From Lysinibacillus_B sp036662795 (lineage in GTDB: Bacteria > Bacillota > Bacilli > Bacillales_A > Planococcaceae), in NCBI RefSeq assembly GCF_036662795.1, contig NZ_JBAFWZ010000009.1:1-64000 (forward strand): a DNA stretch of 64,000 nt. The letters run 5' to 3'. The notes under the pieces are model-generated. The model searched no databases. It was not told the origin of the DNA and worked only from the letters and a program-made list of their open reading frames with translations. Below, in pieces: positions 43,554-52,859 of the stretch. The first letter of the stretch is position 1. Every line of letters starts with the position of its first letter. The translations under genes and the position numbers were made by a program.

Positions 43554-44129
43554 TTGGCTAGGATTAGAAAGTTTTCGACGATGGAAATTTTCAGAGAAAC
43601 AGAGAGGTTATTATTAACTGTTGGCTACGAGGCATATAATATCAGCTTATTAGCAGAAAGCTTAAATGTATCACGAGCGGCAATTTATAAGTACTATACA
43701 AATAAAGAAGATCTTGTCGTCGATTTTATGCTAGACAGGATGGCAAAGATGATTGACGCTTTTGAAGAAATTGACGAAACAAAGCCGTTTATTGAAGGGC
43801 TAGATGAACTGCTACAAGTTATCTTTGAATCAAAAGATATTCATCATATTTTGACGATGGTGCATTGGATTGATTTACGTGGGAAAGATGAAATTATTCA
43901 AAAAATGACAAAGCTAGATGTGTTGCATAAGGAAATGTACGCCCCATTACAGGCAATGATTCAAAAGGGAAAAGAGGAAGGGCTTTTAAATGAAGTGATT
44001 CCGAATGCATTAATTTTGGCCTTTATATTCCAAAGTATTGCCATCCCGAATCATACTAACATCCCTAAAGAAACATTTTTACAGTCCATTAAAATGTTAA
44101 TAAGTACCGGTATTTATAAGCAAAAATAA
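43554..44129 (+). CDS. TetR/AcrR-family regulator
   Basis: 191 residues from TTG 43554 behind GAGGTG. DNA-binding N-terminus: YEAYNISLLAESLNVSRAAIYKYYTNKEDLV. The C-terminal ligand domain is not assigned. Likely controls the FNT gene upstream and perhaps itself. Confidence 0.88.
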   Translation: MARIRKFSTMEIFRETERLLLTVGYEAYNISLLAESLNVSRAAIYKYYTNKEDLVVDFMLDRMAKMIDAFEEIDETKPFIEGLDELLQVIFESKDIHHILTMVHWIDLRGKDEIIQKMTKLDVLHKEMYAPLQAMIQKGKEEGLLNEVIPNALILAFIFQSIAIPNHTNIPKETFLQSIKMLISTGIYKQK

Positions 44130-44249
44130 AGGATCGATATGTAATGAATGCTATTTATTGCATATGGATTTTTTGCTATTTGTAACAAGGCTTGTCTTTC
44201 GTCATCGAATATGACAGTATAGTAGGGAATAATGCTAGGAGGTTGAACG

Positions 44250-44585
44250 ATGGCAAACTTACCAAACTGCCCAAAATGTAATTCGGAATATACGTACGAG
44301 GATGGCATCAATTTTGTATGTCCAGAGTGTGCGCATGAATGGTCACAAGAAGAGGAAGTACAAGAGGATGGCATGATCATAAAGGATGCAAACGGTAATT
44401 TACTTCAGGATGGAGACACTGTTACGGTTATCAAAGATTTAAAGGTTAAAGGGAGTTCTTCGACTTTAAAGCAAGGTACGAAAGTAAAAGGTATTCGTTT
44501 AGTTGAAGGCGATCATAATATTGACTGCAAAATCGATGGCTTCGGTGCAATGAAGTTAAAATCTGAGTTCGTGAAAAAAATATAA
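44250..44585 (+). CDS. PhnA/YjdM zinc-ribbon protein
   Basis: 111 residues. Zinc ribbon CPKCNSEY...CPEC (about 7-27) and a C-terminal SH3-like KDANGNLLQDGDTVTVIKDLKVKG domain. Despite the name, it is not shown to take part in phosphonate use. RBS TAGGAGG. Single gene with terminator. Confidence 0.92.
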   Translation: MANLPNCPKCNSEYTYEDGINFVCPECAHEWSQEEEVQEDGMIIKDANGNLLQDGDTVTVIKDLKVKGSSSTLKQGTKVKGIRLVEGDHNIDCKIDGFGAMKLKSEFVKKI

Positions 44586-44586
44586 G

Positions 44587-44612
44587 AAAAACCGCGCTTT
44601 TGCGCGGTTTTT
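44587..44612. terminator. Bidirectional terminator between phnA-like gene and prsA
   Basis: AAAAACCGCGC/GCGCGGTTTTT around TTTT. Confidence 0.88.
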
Positions 44613-44615
44613 ATA

Positions 44616-45458
44616 TTATTTGCTTGAGAAAGCGCCCTTGAAATCGTCGCCTTTTACTTCAACTTTTGCTTCTTTTACTAGGTCAGCAAACACTGTTTCC
44701 CATTGAGATTTTGTTGCAAAAATGGCATCTTCAATCTCTTGTTTTTTCTCTTCTAGCGTGCCGTAGCCTTCTACTTCACGCTTGTCTGTCACTTCAATAA
44801 TATGGTAGCCGAAATCAGATTTTACAGGCTCAGAAACTTTATTTAGTTCTAATGCATACGCTGCATCATTAAATTCAGGTACCATTTGTCCTACTGTGAA
44901 CCAGCCTAAATCTCCGCCATTTGCAGCTGAGCCATCTGATGATTCTTCTTTCGCTAATTCAGCAAAATCTGCACCATCTTTTAGCTTTTTTACTAGTTCT
45001 TTTGCTTTTTTCTCGTCTTTTACTAAAATATGACGAGCGTTTAATTCGTACTTCGCTTGATCATAGTAAGCTTGGATTTCTTTATCCGTCACTTTAATAT
45101 CTTCTGTCGCTTTTTGTTTTAAAAGATCGAAACGAAGGTTTGTTTTAAAGTCCTCTTTTGTTACATTACTTTGAGCTAATAATGCTTCAAACTGCTTCTC
45201 GCCGCCGTATTGCGCTACATAATTATCATATTCTGCCTGAATATCTTCTTCTTTTAGAGAATATTTATCACTTAGAATTTTTTCAGCCATAATTTGCTCT
45301 AACAGCTGTATACCTGCTATGTCAACCATTTCGTTATAAACGTCCTCTTTTGTTAAATCACCTACAGATGACGATACAACGACCTCTTCACCAGGGTTAC
45401 TACAAGCGGCAAGTCCAACTGATGCTGCTATTGTTAATGCTAAAAATGATTTTTTCAT
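44616..45458 (-). CDS. prsA: Foldase PrsA
   Basis: 280 residues. Lipoprotein signal with lipobox GLAAC (Cys19). Parvulin peptidyl-prolyl isomerase domain about 130-225: LNARHILVKDEKKAKELVKKL, DGSAANGGDLGWFTVGQMVPEF, SEPVKSDFGYHIIEVTD. Folds secreted proteins on the outer face of the membrane. Close to hpr, which represses it in B. subtilis. Confidence 0.95.
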   Translation of the reverse strand: MKKSFLALTIAASVGLAACSNPGEEVVVSSSVGDLTKEDVYNEMVDIAGIQLLEQIMAEKILSDKYSLKEEDIQAEYDNYVAQYGGEKQFEALLAQSNVTKEDFKTNLRFDLLKQKATEDIKVTDKEIQAYYDQAKYELNARHILVKDEKKAKELVKKLKDGADFAELAKEESSDGSAANGGDLGWFTVGQMVPEFNDAAYALELNKVSEPVKSDFGYHIIEVTDKREVEGYGTLEEKKQEIEDAIFATKSQWETVFADLVKEAKVEVKGDDFKGAFSSK

Positions 45459-45603
45459 AAATTAATAACTCTCCTAACTTTCAAATATATGCCATTGATA
45501 CTATAACATAAACGTTTGAAAAACTAAATGGTTCCATGCGTCAATTGCCTACCTTTTATAAACATGCATGCATAGCATAGAAAATAGTAAGGGAGGTGGC
45601 AAT

Positions 45604-45708
45604 ATGAGCGGTGGAGGTTACAATGGCGGAGGCTATGGTTCAGGCTTCGCATTGATTGTCGTTTTATTCATTCTTTTAATCATCGTGGGTGCAGCGTTCC
45701 TTTACTAA
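45604..45708 (+). CDS. YjcZ-family sporulation peptide
   Basis: 34 residues. Glycine-rich start MSGGGYNGGGYGSGFALIV, then one transmembrane helix ending GAAFLY, the hallmark of YjcZ/YtzL-type sporulation peptides. Strong AGGGAGGTGG before ATG. Sporulation expression is known only for relatives. Confidence 0.85.
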   Translation: MSGGGYNGGGYGSGFALIVVLFILLIIVGAAFLY

Positions 45709-45743
45709 TGTAAAATGAGCGTGCACGACTCATTTGTATGAAA

Positions 45744-45784
45744 AAAAAGACGAAATCCCGCCTTGAGCAGATTTCGTCTTTTAT
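45744..45784. terminator. Bidirectional terminator after the YjcZ peptide
   Basis: AAAGACGAAATC/GATTTCGTCTTT stem, 12-nt loop, A run and T run flanking. Confidence 0.85.
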
Positions 45785-45966
45785 AATGCAAATAATACTT
45801 CTACATAAAATGACACTAATAAAATTGTAATAAGCACATTGATCGTACGAAAAATTTTAGGTTGCTTTTCTTCAGGGATTTCACGGCGTATACAAAGTGC
45901 ATATGTCATACGATTAATTTGGAATAAATAAAATACTGAGAATAGCACTACGATTAAAAGTAGCAT
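45781..45966 (-). CDS. Small two-helix membrane protein
   Basis: 61 residues with hydrophobic helices at about 2-20 and 43-60 and a basic middle (RREIPEEKQPK). RBS GGGGAGG. Lies in the yhaL-hpr neighbourhood but I do not match it to a named Bacillus protein. Confidence 0.65.
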   Translation of the reverse strand: MLLLIVVLFSVFYLFQINRMTYALCIRREIPEEKQPKIFRTINVLITILLVSFYVEVLFAL

Positions 45967-46010
45967 TTCTATTCCTCCCCTCTATCACTTCTTCAAGAAT
46001 ATCAAATGTC

Positions 46011-46580
46011 TCATCTCTGAGACAAGTTTGAAGAACTATTCATTATCGTTGGGACTAAAATTTCATAGCCCTTGGGTGTTTCTTCGATTATAGCATTTTT
46101 AGGTGCTTTCCATAAATTTTTCACAAATAAAATATCAAGTAAACAAATACTACAATGCAAAGCCAATAGTATGCAAAAATAATGTGAGAATTGTGGATAA
46201 GAAAAAGCTAGTCCGAGCAAAATGGAATTTAAAAAAAAGAAAGGTGCTAAAAGCGTAAAGATGTAACGGTTTTTAGGTATGGTTTCGTTTAGTCGCATTT
46301 GAATTATTGGAATAAACCTTTTTTTAATTTTGAAACGAAACGACAGCGCCTTCTTATAATTAAACAGTGCAATATAATGGGTTAGTTTATGAATCGGATA
46401 AATAATAGTCAAGACTAAGCAAAAATAAATAAATCCATCATCGTTATGTGGATACCCATAATTATAGCTTGTTGCAACATATGAAAAGCAAAAAACAATG
46501 ATAAAAGTGATGCCTGTTAATAATGTAAGCCGAGTTGTTCCATATTCGTGTTCTACATTAATCGTTCTTAAACAATGCAA
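46011..46580 (-). CDS. DUF3267 membrane protein
   Basis: 189 residues, TTG start with GGAGGG at 8-nt spacing. Four hydrophobic segments. YPIHKLTHYIALFNYKKA holds the HxxxH part of the DUF3267 putative zinc-protease signature, lacking the usual Glu of HExxH. A DUF3267 gene also lies beside hpr in B. subtilis. Function unknown. Confidence 0.82.
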   Translation of the reverse strand: MHCLRTINVEHEYGTTRLTLLTGITFIIVFCFSYVATSYNYGYPHNDDGFIYFCLVLTIIYPIHKLTHYIALFNYKKALSFRFKIKKRFIPIIQMRLNETIPKNRYIFTLLAPFFFLNSILLGLAFSYPQFSHYFCILLALHCSICLLDILFVKNLWKAPKNAIIEETPKGYEILVPTIMNSSSNLSQR

Positions 46581-46594
46581 TTGAGTGTCCCTCC

Positions 46595-46623
46595 AAAAAA
46601 AATAGAGTGTATTTCTACACTCT
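46595..46623 (-). terminator. Terminator of hpr
   Basis: Minus strand: AGAGTGTA, GAAA loop, TACACTCT, A, then eight T. Confidence 0.85.
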
Positions 46624-46634
46624 GTATTTCCCTT

Positions 46635-47189
46635 TTATTGTGAAATCGATGCGGGTGCATGTATATCATCGAATGTTTCTTTAAAGTTTTTGAATGAATG
46701 CTCGAAAATTTCGATAAAATCATCTCCGTAAATATTACGGATGACTGCCATGACATCTAAAAATTCAGGGAAGCGACCGTATAATTCTTTTAATGGTAGA
46801 GAGCCTTCTAAAATCGAATGCTCAGTATTGTGATAGTTTTCATTCATTAGTACGATCAATTCGCAGCCTTCCTCCGTAAGCTCAACATACGTATTACGCT
46901 TATCGTCATCGCGCTTTGAAAATTTCAATAAACCACGTTCTTCTAGCTTTTTTGAGAAGTTAAAGGCTGTGGAGACATGCATTACGCCAAACTTGGCAAC
47001 ATCAGAAATCGAAGCACCCTTTAAGTGATAGGAAATCCATAGTATATGATGCTCGTTTATGTTTAAATCATATGGTTTGATCCAAGTTTGCCAATCTTTT
47101 TCTACAGCTTTCCAAAGAGCTTTTGATAGTTGAGCAACTCGTTGGCTAAATAACATAGCTTCTTTCATCGTGTACAATCCCTCAGACAT
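46635..47189 (-). CDS. hpr: MarR-family transition-state regulator Hpr (ScoC)
   Basis: 184 residues from ATG 47189 behind GAAGGTG. Winged helix with SISDVAKFGVMHVSTAFNFSKKLEERGLLKFSKRDDDKRNTYVELT, the strongly conserved Hpr core. Represses extracellular protease, sporulation and transport genes in stationary phase; dimer binding RATANTATY-type sites. Length slightly shorter than the B. subtilis protein. Confidence 0.96.
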   Translation of the reverse strand: MSEGLYTMKEAMLFSQRVAQLSKALWKAVEKDWQTWIKPYDLNINEHHILWISYHLKGASISDVAKFGVMHVSTAFNFSKKLEERGLLKFSKRDDDKRNTYVELTEEGCELIVLMNENYHNTEHSILEGSLPLKELYGRFPEFLDVMAVIRNIYGDDFIEIFEHSFKNFKETFDDIHAPASISQ

Positions 47190-47366
47190 TGCAGTCACCT
47201 TCTTCTTTCATAGCGTTTTAAAAATATTATAGCAATAAAAGAAAAAAGTTTAAAGTTAGAAAAATTAAATAATTGAATTGTGATTTAATAATAATAAAAA
47301 TTAGTATAAAAATAATAAGAAAATCAGATTTTTGCGTTCGGGTTAAGGTATAAATGCCTACAATAA

Positions 47367-47747
47367 TTACTCTTCAAACTCTTGCTGTTTTTTAGGTTGA
47401 GGTAAATTTTTCTCGATTTCGCTTATAGATTTCTGTAAAGTTTCAATTTCTTGTTGTAGTTTTAAAGCGTCAGGCTCAATTTCTTGTTTGAAGCGTGAGA
47501 TTGTCTCTTTTAATTCATTTGTTATTAGAGGTATATTATTTTTCGCTTCGTTTGTAGCAGTTAAAATGGATTGTTTAACCTTACTTAATTGAGACTGCAC
47601 ATCTGTAATTTGCTCTTTTGCAACCGCAGCATTTTGACCTAAATTTCTACGTAGCTGCTGACCTGATTGAGGAGCTGTGGCAATTGCTGCTACAATCCCT
47701 GCAACTAGTCCGACAGTTACTCCAGTAAAAAATGTTTTTGCCTTCAT
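47367..47747 (-). CDS. yhaH: YtxH/YhaH-family protein
   Basis: 126 residues. N-terminal YtxH motif FFTGVTVGLVAGIVAAIATAPQSGQQLRRNL with one hydrophobic helix, then a coiled coil to the end. General-stress proteins in relatives. AAAGGGGATG before ATG. Next to hpr as in Bacillus. Confidence 0.88.
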   Translation of the reverse strand: MKAKTFFTGVTVGLVAGIVAAIATAPQSGQQLRRNLGQNAAVAKEQITDVQSQLSKVKQSILTATNEAKNNIPLITNELKETISRFKQEIEPDALKLQQEIETLQKSISEIEKNLPQPKKQQEFEE

Positions 47748-48071
47748 CTCAACATCCCCTTTATTCTTATGGTGACTATTATAGGAAGTTTTCAGGTGTA
47801 ATTTATATCATTACCTACCTATACCTTCATTAAACCATGAATTATTAAAATACTAAACGAAAAAAGAAAAACCTTTAAATTCAAACCTACTCTTTTATTT
47901 CACATTATCAATTTGAGCAATTCTACCCGTAAGCTTCAAATAGTGAGGGAAATACTAAGAAAATATTAAGAATTGAAACCTTAGTTTGTTAAGATTTACA
48001 TTGTATCATATCCTTATAAGAGTGTTATAGGAGTGATAGCATAGCCATCAATTCTTTAGGAGTGAAGATGA
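47748..48071. promoter_or_regulatory. Intergenic region with 11-bp-phased direct repeats
   Basis: 324 nt, no gene seen. CTAAGA (47955), TTAAGA (47966) and TTAAGA (47989) are spaced by one and about two helical turns, as in OmpR-type regulator sites, just before the response-regulator gene. Possible autoregulatory site. Confidence 0.35.
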
Positions 48072-48758
48072 TTGAACATTTTAATTTGTGATGATGATAA
48101 AGAAATTGTAAAAGCAATTAGCATTTACTTAGAAAATGAAGGTTATAAAGTATTCAAAGCATACAACGGTATCGAAGCGATCGAAATTGTTCAATATCAA
48201 ACCGTTCATCTTATTATTATGGATATTATGATGCCTAAAATGGATGGAATTACAGCGACGATGAAAATTCGACAAGATCATATGATTCCATTAATTATGT
48301 TATCTGCTAAATCAGAGGATCACGATAAAATACTTGGATTAAATATTGGGGCAGATGATTATTTGGCTAAACCATTTAATCCGTTGGAGCTAGTGGCCCG
48401 TGTTAAATCACAATTAAGACGATATACAACATTTGGGAGCTCTGTAGTGAACAAGAGTGTATTTCAAACTGGAGGGCTTATGATCGATGACGAGCAACGG
48501 CAAATTACAGTAGACAAAGAAGTGGTTCATTTAACACCTGTTCAGTATAAAATACTACATCTTCTAACAGTGAATGCTGGGAGGGTGTTCACAATTGAAG
48601 ATATTTATGAAAGGGTATGGAACGAAAGAGCTGTGAATCCAGAAAATACGATTGCAGTACATATTCGAAAAATCCGAGAAAAAATCGAAATTAACCCGAA
48701 AGAGCCGAAGTATTTAAAAGTAGTATGGGGAGTTGGATATAAAGTTGAAAAATATTAG
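48072..48758 (+). CDS. OmpR-family response regulator (VanR-like)
   Basis: 228 residues, TTG start behind AGGAG. Receiver with DDD acidic pocket and phospho-acceptor Asp51 (IIMDIMMPKMDG); Lys in YLAKPF; C-terminal winged helix with VHLTPVQYKILHLL and NTIAVHIRKIREKIE. Overlaps the kinase gene. Resembles VanR and similar cell-envelope stress regulators. Confidence 0.93.
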   Translation: MNILICDDDKEIVKAISIYLENEGYKVFKAYNGIEAIEIVQYQTVHLIIMDIMMPKMDGITATMKIRQDHMIPLIMLSAKSEDHDKILGLNIGADDYLAKPFNPLELVARVKSQLRRYTTFGSSVVNKSVFQTGGLMIDDEQRQITVDKEVVHLTPVQYKILHLLTVNAGRVFTIEDIYERVWNERAVNPENTIAVHIRKIREKIEINPKEPKYLKVVWGVGYKVEKY

Positions 48759-50829
48759 TCATTCAATGATCACGAAAGTAGTTGCTTTATTTATAGCAAT
48801 TGTATGTTTAACAGGTGCAATAAAAGCAATTGTCGATACTGTCATCGTCTATGAGGCGGATTTTAGTAATATAAATAAAGATCATTATTTTCAGAGCTTG
48901 GATTTTGCTGACGAGAGTGCAAGCCTAGTTAGTGATTTGGCTCAATTAATAGGTCATTATAAAAATGAAGAGAATATTTTGAAGGGCCATACACTGACTG
49001 CACAGGATATAAGAAATATTGAGCAAGATTTATATTATAGGATTAAATATTCCTCTGATAGCTATAATCCAAATTTGAATGAGTCAGAAAATAGTCTTAT
49101 TTTTAATGAACGATATAAGGACGAAATTAAGCTTGAAAAAGAGAAAATGATTAGAAGCCATGTAAGAGAATATTATAGAATACTTGAGAAGCTCAAACAA
49201 ACAAACGGAATTATCTATTGGGCAAGCAATGGAGAAAATATATTTTCTAATAGTGAGTTCACGAAGAAAGAGCAATTTGAATCATATCCTAGCTATATGT
49301 TATTTGATAATTATCAACAAAAGGTTTACCCAAATGAAGTGAACGACAGTAATTATTTGGAGCACATTACTGTTTATGCAGAGCAGCTAAACCCTGAAAA
49401 GGATGTAATATACATTGGTTTTACAGATTCCTTCTTAAATGAAAAAAAGGCGGCCTGGGCAAAGGAAAAAGAAATTGTATCAAATAATTTATATAGATTC
49501 ATTGGTTTCTTTATAGCATTCCTCGTAGCCTTTGTGTATTTAGTGAGTGTCATTGGAAGAAAATCCTTTAAGGATTCAGAGATTGGTTTCCATTTTATAG
49601 ATAAACTATATACCGATATTAATCTTGCCCTAGTTATTTTTGTAATTGCTTTTTGGGCTGCATTTACTGATTCGGTGATTAATGAAGGCATGAATGATCT
49701 GTTTTTATTAGTTACGGTACCTATTATGTTTGTAAGTATACTGTTAATCTTATCGCTGATTAAGCATTTTAAAAACAAAACACTACTAAAACATACATTC
49801 ATTTTTAATGTTTTCTATGTAATTTATCGAGTTGTGAAACATATTTTTGATAGTGGAAGTACAGGAGTTAAGGTTGTTGTGCTTGTTATTGGTTATCCAT
49901 TACTAGTAGCCTCTACGTTTTTTATGTTTCCGGTCACAATTGGTTTAGTGGTTTGGTTTGCTATGAAAAAGGTTAAATCGTTTAATCGTATTAAAGAAGG
50001 TGTGGAACAAATTAAAGATGGTCACTTGCACCATCGAATTGAAGTAGCTGGAAAAGGTGAGTTTGGGCAACTAGCAGAAAATATTAATCGAATTACGGAA
50101 GGTTTAGAAAAATCGGTAGATAGTGAGATAAAGAGTGAACGTTTAAAAACGGAGCTTATTACGAATGTTTCTCATGATATAAGAACCCCGTTAACATCCA
50201 TTATCACGTATATCGATTTGTTGAAAATAGAAAAAGATCCAGAAAAGATTGAAGAATATGTGGAAATATTAGATCAAAAATCTAAAAGATTAAAGTTATT
50301 GACAGATGATTTATTTGAAGCGGCAAAAGCTACGAGTGGCAATATTCCTGTGCAGTTAGAGCGAATCGATGTTCTCTCATTACTTACGCAGGGAATCGGT
50401 GAAATGGATGAAAAAATTGAGGCGTCCGCATTAGAGATGAAGCTAAGCTATCCTGAAGAAAAGGTTTATGTGAAGGCGGATGGGAAATTATTATGGAGAG
50501 CAATTGAAAACTTATTTTCTAATATTTTTAAATATGCCCTACCCTCATCAAGGGTATATATTGATATCGAGGATTTAGAGAATGAAGTAAAGGTTACATT
50601 TAAAAATATTTCCGCATACGAGTTAAATATTTCAGCCGATGAATTATTAGAACGCTTTAAACGAGGCGATGAATCTAGAGCAACTCAAGGTAGTGGATTA
50701 GGTTTATCAATTGCAGAAAGCCTTGTTCATATTCAACACGGGAAGTTCATTGTAGAAGTGGATGGAGATTTATTTAAAGTCACAATAACCTTACCCAAAT
50801 TTGCTAATGATGTTATGGGCAAGAGCTAA
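48733..50829 (+). CDS. Sensor histidine kinase, polytopic (VanS-like catalytic part)
   Basis: 698 residues from TTG 48733; TTG 48745 or ATG 48766 are possible starts and GGGGAG (48727-48732) favours 48745. N-terminal helix (about 12-34), an extracytoplasmic domain of about 215 residues, then five or six further helices (about 253-410), HAMP-like segment, HisKA with His481 (ITNVSHDIRTPLTS), and an ATPase domain with the G2 box GSGLGLSIAESL. The unusually large membrane domain suggests sensing of an envelope signal. Start overlaps the regulator gene by 26 nt. Confidence 0.92.
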   Translation: MDIKLKNISHSMITKVVALFIAIVCLTGAIKAIVDTVIVYEADFSNINKDHYFQSLDFADESASLVSDLAQLIGHYKNEENILKGHTLTAQDIRNIEQDLYYRIKYSSDSYNPNLNESENSLIFNERYKDEIKLEKEKMIRSHVREYYRILEKLKQTNGIIYWASNGENIFSNSEFTKKEQFESYPSYMLFDNYQQKVYPNEVNDSNYLEHITVYAEQLNPEKDVIYIGFTDSFLNEKKAAWAKEKEIVSNNLYRFIGFFIAFLVAFVYLVSVIGRKSFKDSEIGFHFIDKLYTDINLALVIFVIAFWAAFTDSVINEGMNDLFLLVTVPIMFVSILLILSLIKHFKNKTLLKHTFIFNVFYVIYRVVKHIFDSGSTGVKVVVLVIGYPLLVASTFFMFPVTIGLVVWFAMKKVKSFNRIKEGVEQIKDGHLHHRIEVAGKGEFGQLAENINRITEGLEKSVDSEIKSERLKTELITNVSHDIRTPLTSIITYIDLLKIEKDPEKIEEYVEILDQKSKRLKLLTDDLFEAAKATSGNIPVQLERIDVLSLLTQGIGEMDEKIEASALEMKLSYPEEKVYVKADGKLLWRAIENLFSNIFKYALPSSRVYIDIEDLENEVKVTFKNISAYELNISADELLERFKRGDESRATQGSGLGLSIAESLVHIQHGKFIVEVDGDLFKVTITLPKFANDVMGKS

Positions 50830-50838
50830 CAAAGAAAA

Positions 50839-50875
50839 AAGGCGCTTTTCAGTCAATTATGATTGAAAGTGCCTT
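50839..50875 (+). terminator. Terminator after the two-component operon
   Basis: AAGGCGCTTTT pairs with GAAAGTGCCTT, inner 4 bp after a bulged C; only a weak T tract follows. Confidence 0.6.
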
Positions 50876-50939
50876 GTTCTCTTTTAAGTGATATTTACTT
50901 TTTTAGTGCGAGTTTTCCATCGCGCAAAGAATGTTGCGT

Positions 50940-51461
50940 TTATGTTAATGAAGTTTTAAAGTTAGAACGCTTTACTAAACCAGTGATTATTGGATAAATA
51001 AGCATGAATGCTACTGCATTTAATGCAACGGCAGGTAATACGACTGTTACAAAAAGAAATTTAAAATCGATAGGAACCTCTGTTAGGAGTAATGCCATCG
51101 ATAAAAATACTGATCCTGATAACAATGTACCTAATCCAACAAGAACAGTAGATACTGCAAGTTTTTGTGCAAAGTGACGAATTGCCACCGCGATAGCTAA
51201 AAAGACAAAGGCTGATACTGCCTTATCGATAATATTTGGAACAAACCCTCCTGGGAAGGTTGAAAATAGACCAGATATTACGCCGGTAGAAACTGCGAGT
51301 AAAAATGTATCTTTTACAGTCGGGAATAATAGAATACCAATAAACATCATTGTAAGCATGAAGTCAATTTTCATACCACCACTAAATCCAGGGATTACTA
51401 AATAAAGAGCAGCCCCTACACCAACTAAAAGCGCCATTAAAACTAAATTTTTCGTATTCAT
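50940..51461 (-). CDS. trpP: Tryptophan transporter TrpP
   Basis: 173 residues, five or six helices, matching Bacillus TrpP (YhaG): KIDFMLTMMFIGILLFPTVKDTFLLAVSTG, STFPGGFVPNIIDK. Imports tryptophan. RBS GAGGAG is embedded in a run of (G/T)AG triplets. Between the VanRS-like operon and hit, as part of the yhaH-trpP-hit-ecs order. Confidence 0.92.
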   Translation of the reverse strand: MNTKNLVLMALLVGVGAALYLVIPGFSGGMKIDFMLTMMFIGILLFPTVKDTFLLAVSTGVISGLFSTFPGGFVPNIIDKAVSAFVFLAIAVAIRHFAQKLAVSTVLVGLGTLLSGSVFLSMALLLTEVPIDFKFLFVTVVLPAVALNAVAFMLIYPIITGLVKRSNFKTSLT

Positions 51462-51465
51462 TTGT

Positions 51466-51510
51466 CTCGTCTCCTCTAACTTTACTAATCTTTGTTCTCC
51501 TAATGTGCTC
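51466..51510 (-). promoter_or_regulatory. Candidate TRAP-binding site overlapping the trpP ribosome binding site
   Basis: Minus-strand triplets: GAG 51468, GAG 51473, TAG 51478, AAG 51482, TAG 51487, AAG 51492, GAG 51499, TAG 51502, GAG 51510; gaps are 2, 2, 1, 2, 2, 4, 0 and 5 nt. In B. subtilis TRAP blocks trpP translation through such repeats. Confidence 0.5.
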
Positions 51511-51593
51511 TCATTGCCATTAGCGAAAACTTATTCATGATTGTACGCCCACATTACGTAAAAAGCAATAACTAATAATTGTATATTGTTTTT

Positions 51594-52007
51594 TTACAGG
51601 TTTGCTTTAATTTGCTCTGCTGTTTCTGCTAACTCAGACATTTCGAAATTTTTCGTTTCCCAGCCAACCTTTAAACCATCCGTCTCGTCATAGCGAGGGA
51701 TTAAATGCAGGTGGTAGTGGAATACTGTTTGACCAGCGGCTGCACCGTTATTATTTACTGTATTTAATCCAACTGGTTCGAATGCAGCTTTAATGGCATT
51801 TGCAACTTTTGGTGCTGCCCTATAAAGATTACTTGCAACATCCTCAGACATTTCGAATAAATCTTTGCAATGCTTCTTTGGGATAAGCAGTGTATGACCT
51901 TTCGTTAGTGGCATAATGTCCATGAATGCATACACATGCTCGTCCTCATATACCTTTGTGCTCGGAATATCTCCGTTAATAATTTTACAAAATAGGCAAT
52001 CGTTCAT
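51594..52007 (-). CDS. hit: HIT-family nucleotide hydrolase Hit
   Basis: 137 residues. CLFCKIINGDIPSTKVYEDE at the start and the His-triad HYHLHLIPR (about 98-106) plus GHTLLIPKKH. Hydrolyses phosphoramidates or dinucleoside polyphosphates. Divergent from ecsA, as in Bacillus. Confidence 0.94.
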   Translation of the reverse strand: MNDCLFCKIINGDIPSTKVYEDEHVYAFMDIMPLTKGHTLLIPKKHCKDLFEMSEDVASNLYRAAPKVANAIKAAFEPVGLNTVNNNGAAAGQTVFHYHLHLIPRYDETDGLKVGWETKNFEMSELAETAEQIKANL

Positions 52008-52109
52008 TCTAAACCATCCTCTCTATTCTATTTATTTATATTTTAGCATATACGGACTGAATATTTTGCCACTTTTTGATAAACTAAGGACAAGAATAGG
52101 AGTGACAGT

Positions 52110-52859
52110 ATGACAATTTTACAGTTAACAAATGTGACAGGCGGCTACACACGTAAGCCTGTTATTAAAAACTTATCTTTTTCCATTGGGAAGGGAGAAC
52201 TTGTAGGGTTAATTGGACTTAACGGGGCAGGGAAAAGTACGACGATTAAGCATATTATTGGCACACTATTACATCGTGAAGGTGAAATTCGTTTAAATGG
52301 TGTAACGTTGCAGGAGGATATCGATACGTATCGATCTGCCTTTTCATACATTCCAGAAACACCGGTTTTATACGATGAATTAACATTAAAGGAGCATCTG
52401 GAGCTAACAGCTATGGCATACGGCTTAGATGAAGCAACTTTAGCGCAGCGTTCGGAAATGTTATTGAAGGAATTTCGGATGGAGAAGCGTTTAAACTGGT
52501 TCCCTTCTCATTTTTCAAAGGGGATGCGTCAAAAGGTTATGATAATGTGTGCATTTCTTATTAATCCGAGTCTTTATATAATTGATGAGCCATTTGTTGG
52601 TTTAGACCCACTTGGTATTCAGTCCTTATTAGACCAAATGGCCGAAAAAAAACGTGATGGAGCGTCGATTTTAATGTCCACGCATATTTTATCAACAGCT
52701 GAAAAATATTGTGATCGTATAATTTTATTACATGAAGGAAAAGTCAGAGCACAAGGAACGATGGATGATTTACGAAAGAGCTTTAATATGCCCCATGCGA
52801 CATTAGATGATTTATACATTGCGATGACGAAGGAGCAAGAGGGTGAGCAGCATGGGTAA
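52110..52859 (+). CDS. ecsA: ABC transporter ATP-binding protein EcsA
   Basis: 249 residues. Walker A GLNGAGKST (about 36-44), signature FSKGMRQKVM, Walker B LYIIDEPFVGLDP. Part of the Ecs transporter required for normal protein secretion, competence and intramembrane proteolysis in Bacillus. Overlaps ecsB by 8 nt. Confidence 0.95.
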   Translation: MTILQLTNVTGGYTRKPVIKNLSFSIGKGELVGLIGLNGAGKSTTIKHIIGTLLHREGEIRLNGVTLQEDIDTYRSAFSYIPETPVLYDELTLKEHLELTAMAYGLDEATLAQRSEMLLKEFRMEKRLNWFPSHFSKGMRQKVMIMCAFLINPSLYIIDEPFVGLDPLGIQSLLDQMAEKKRDGASILMSTHILSTAEKYCDRIILLHEGKVRAQGTMDDLRKSFNMPHATLDDLYIAMTKEQEGEQHG

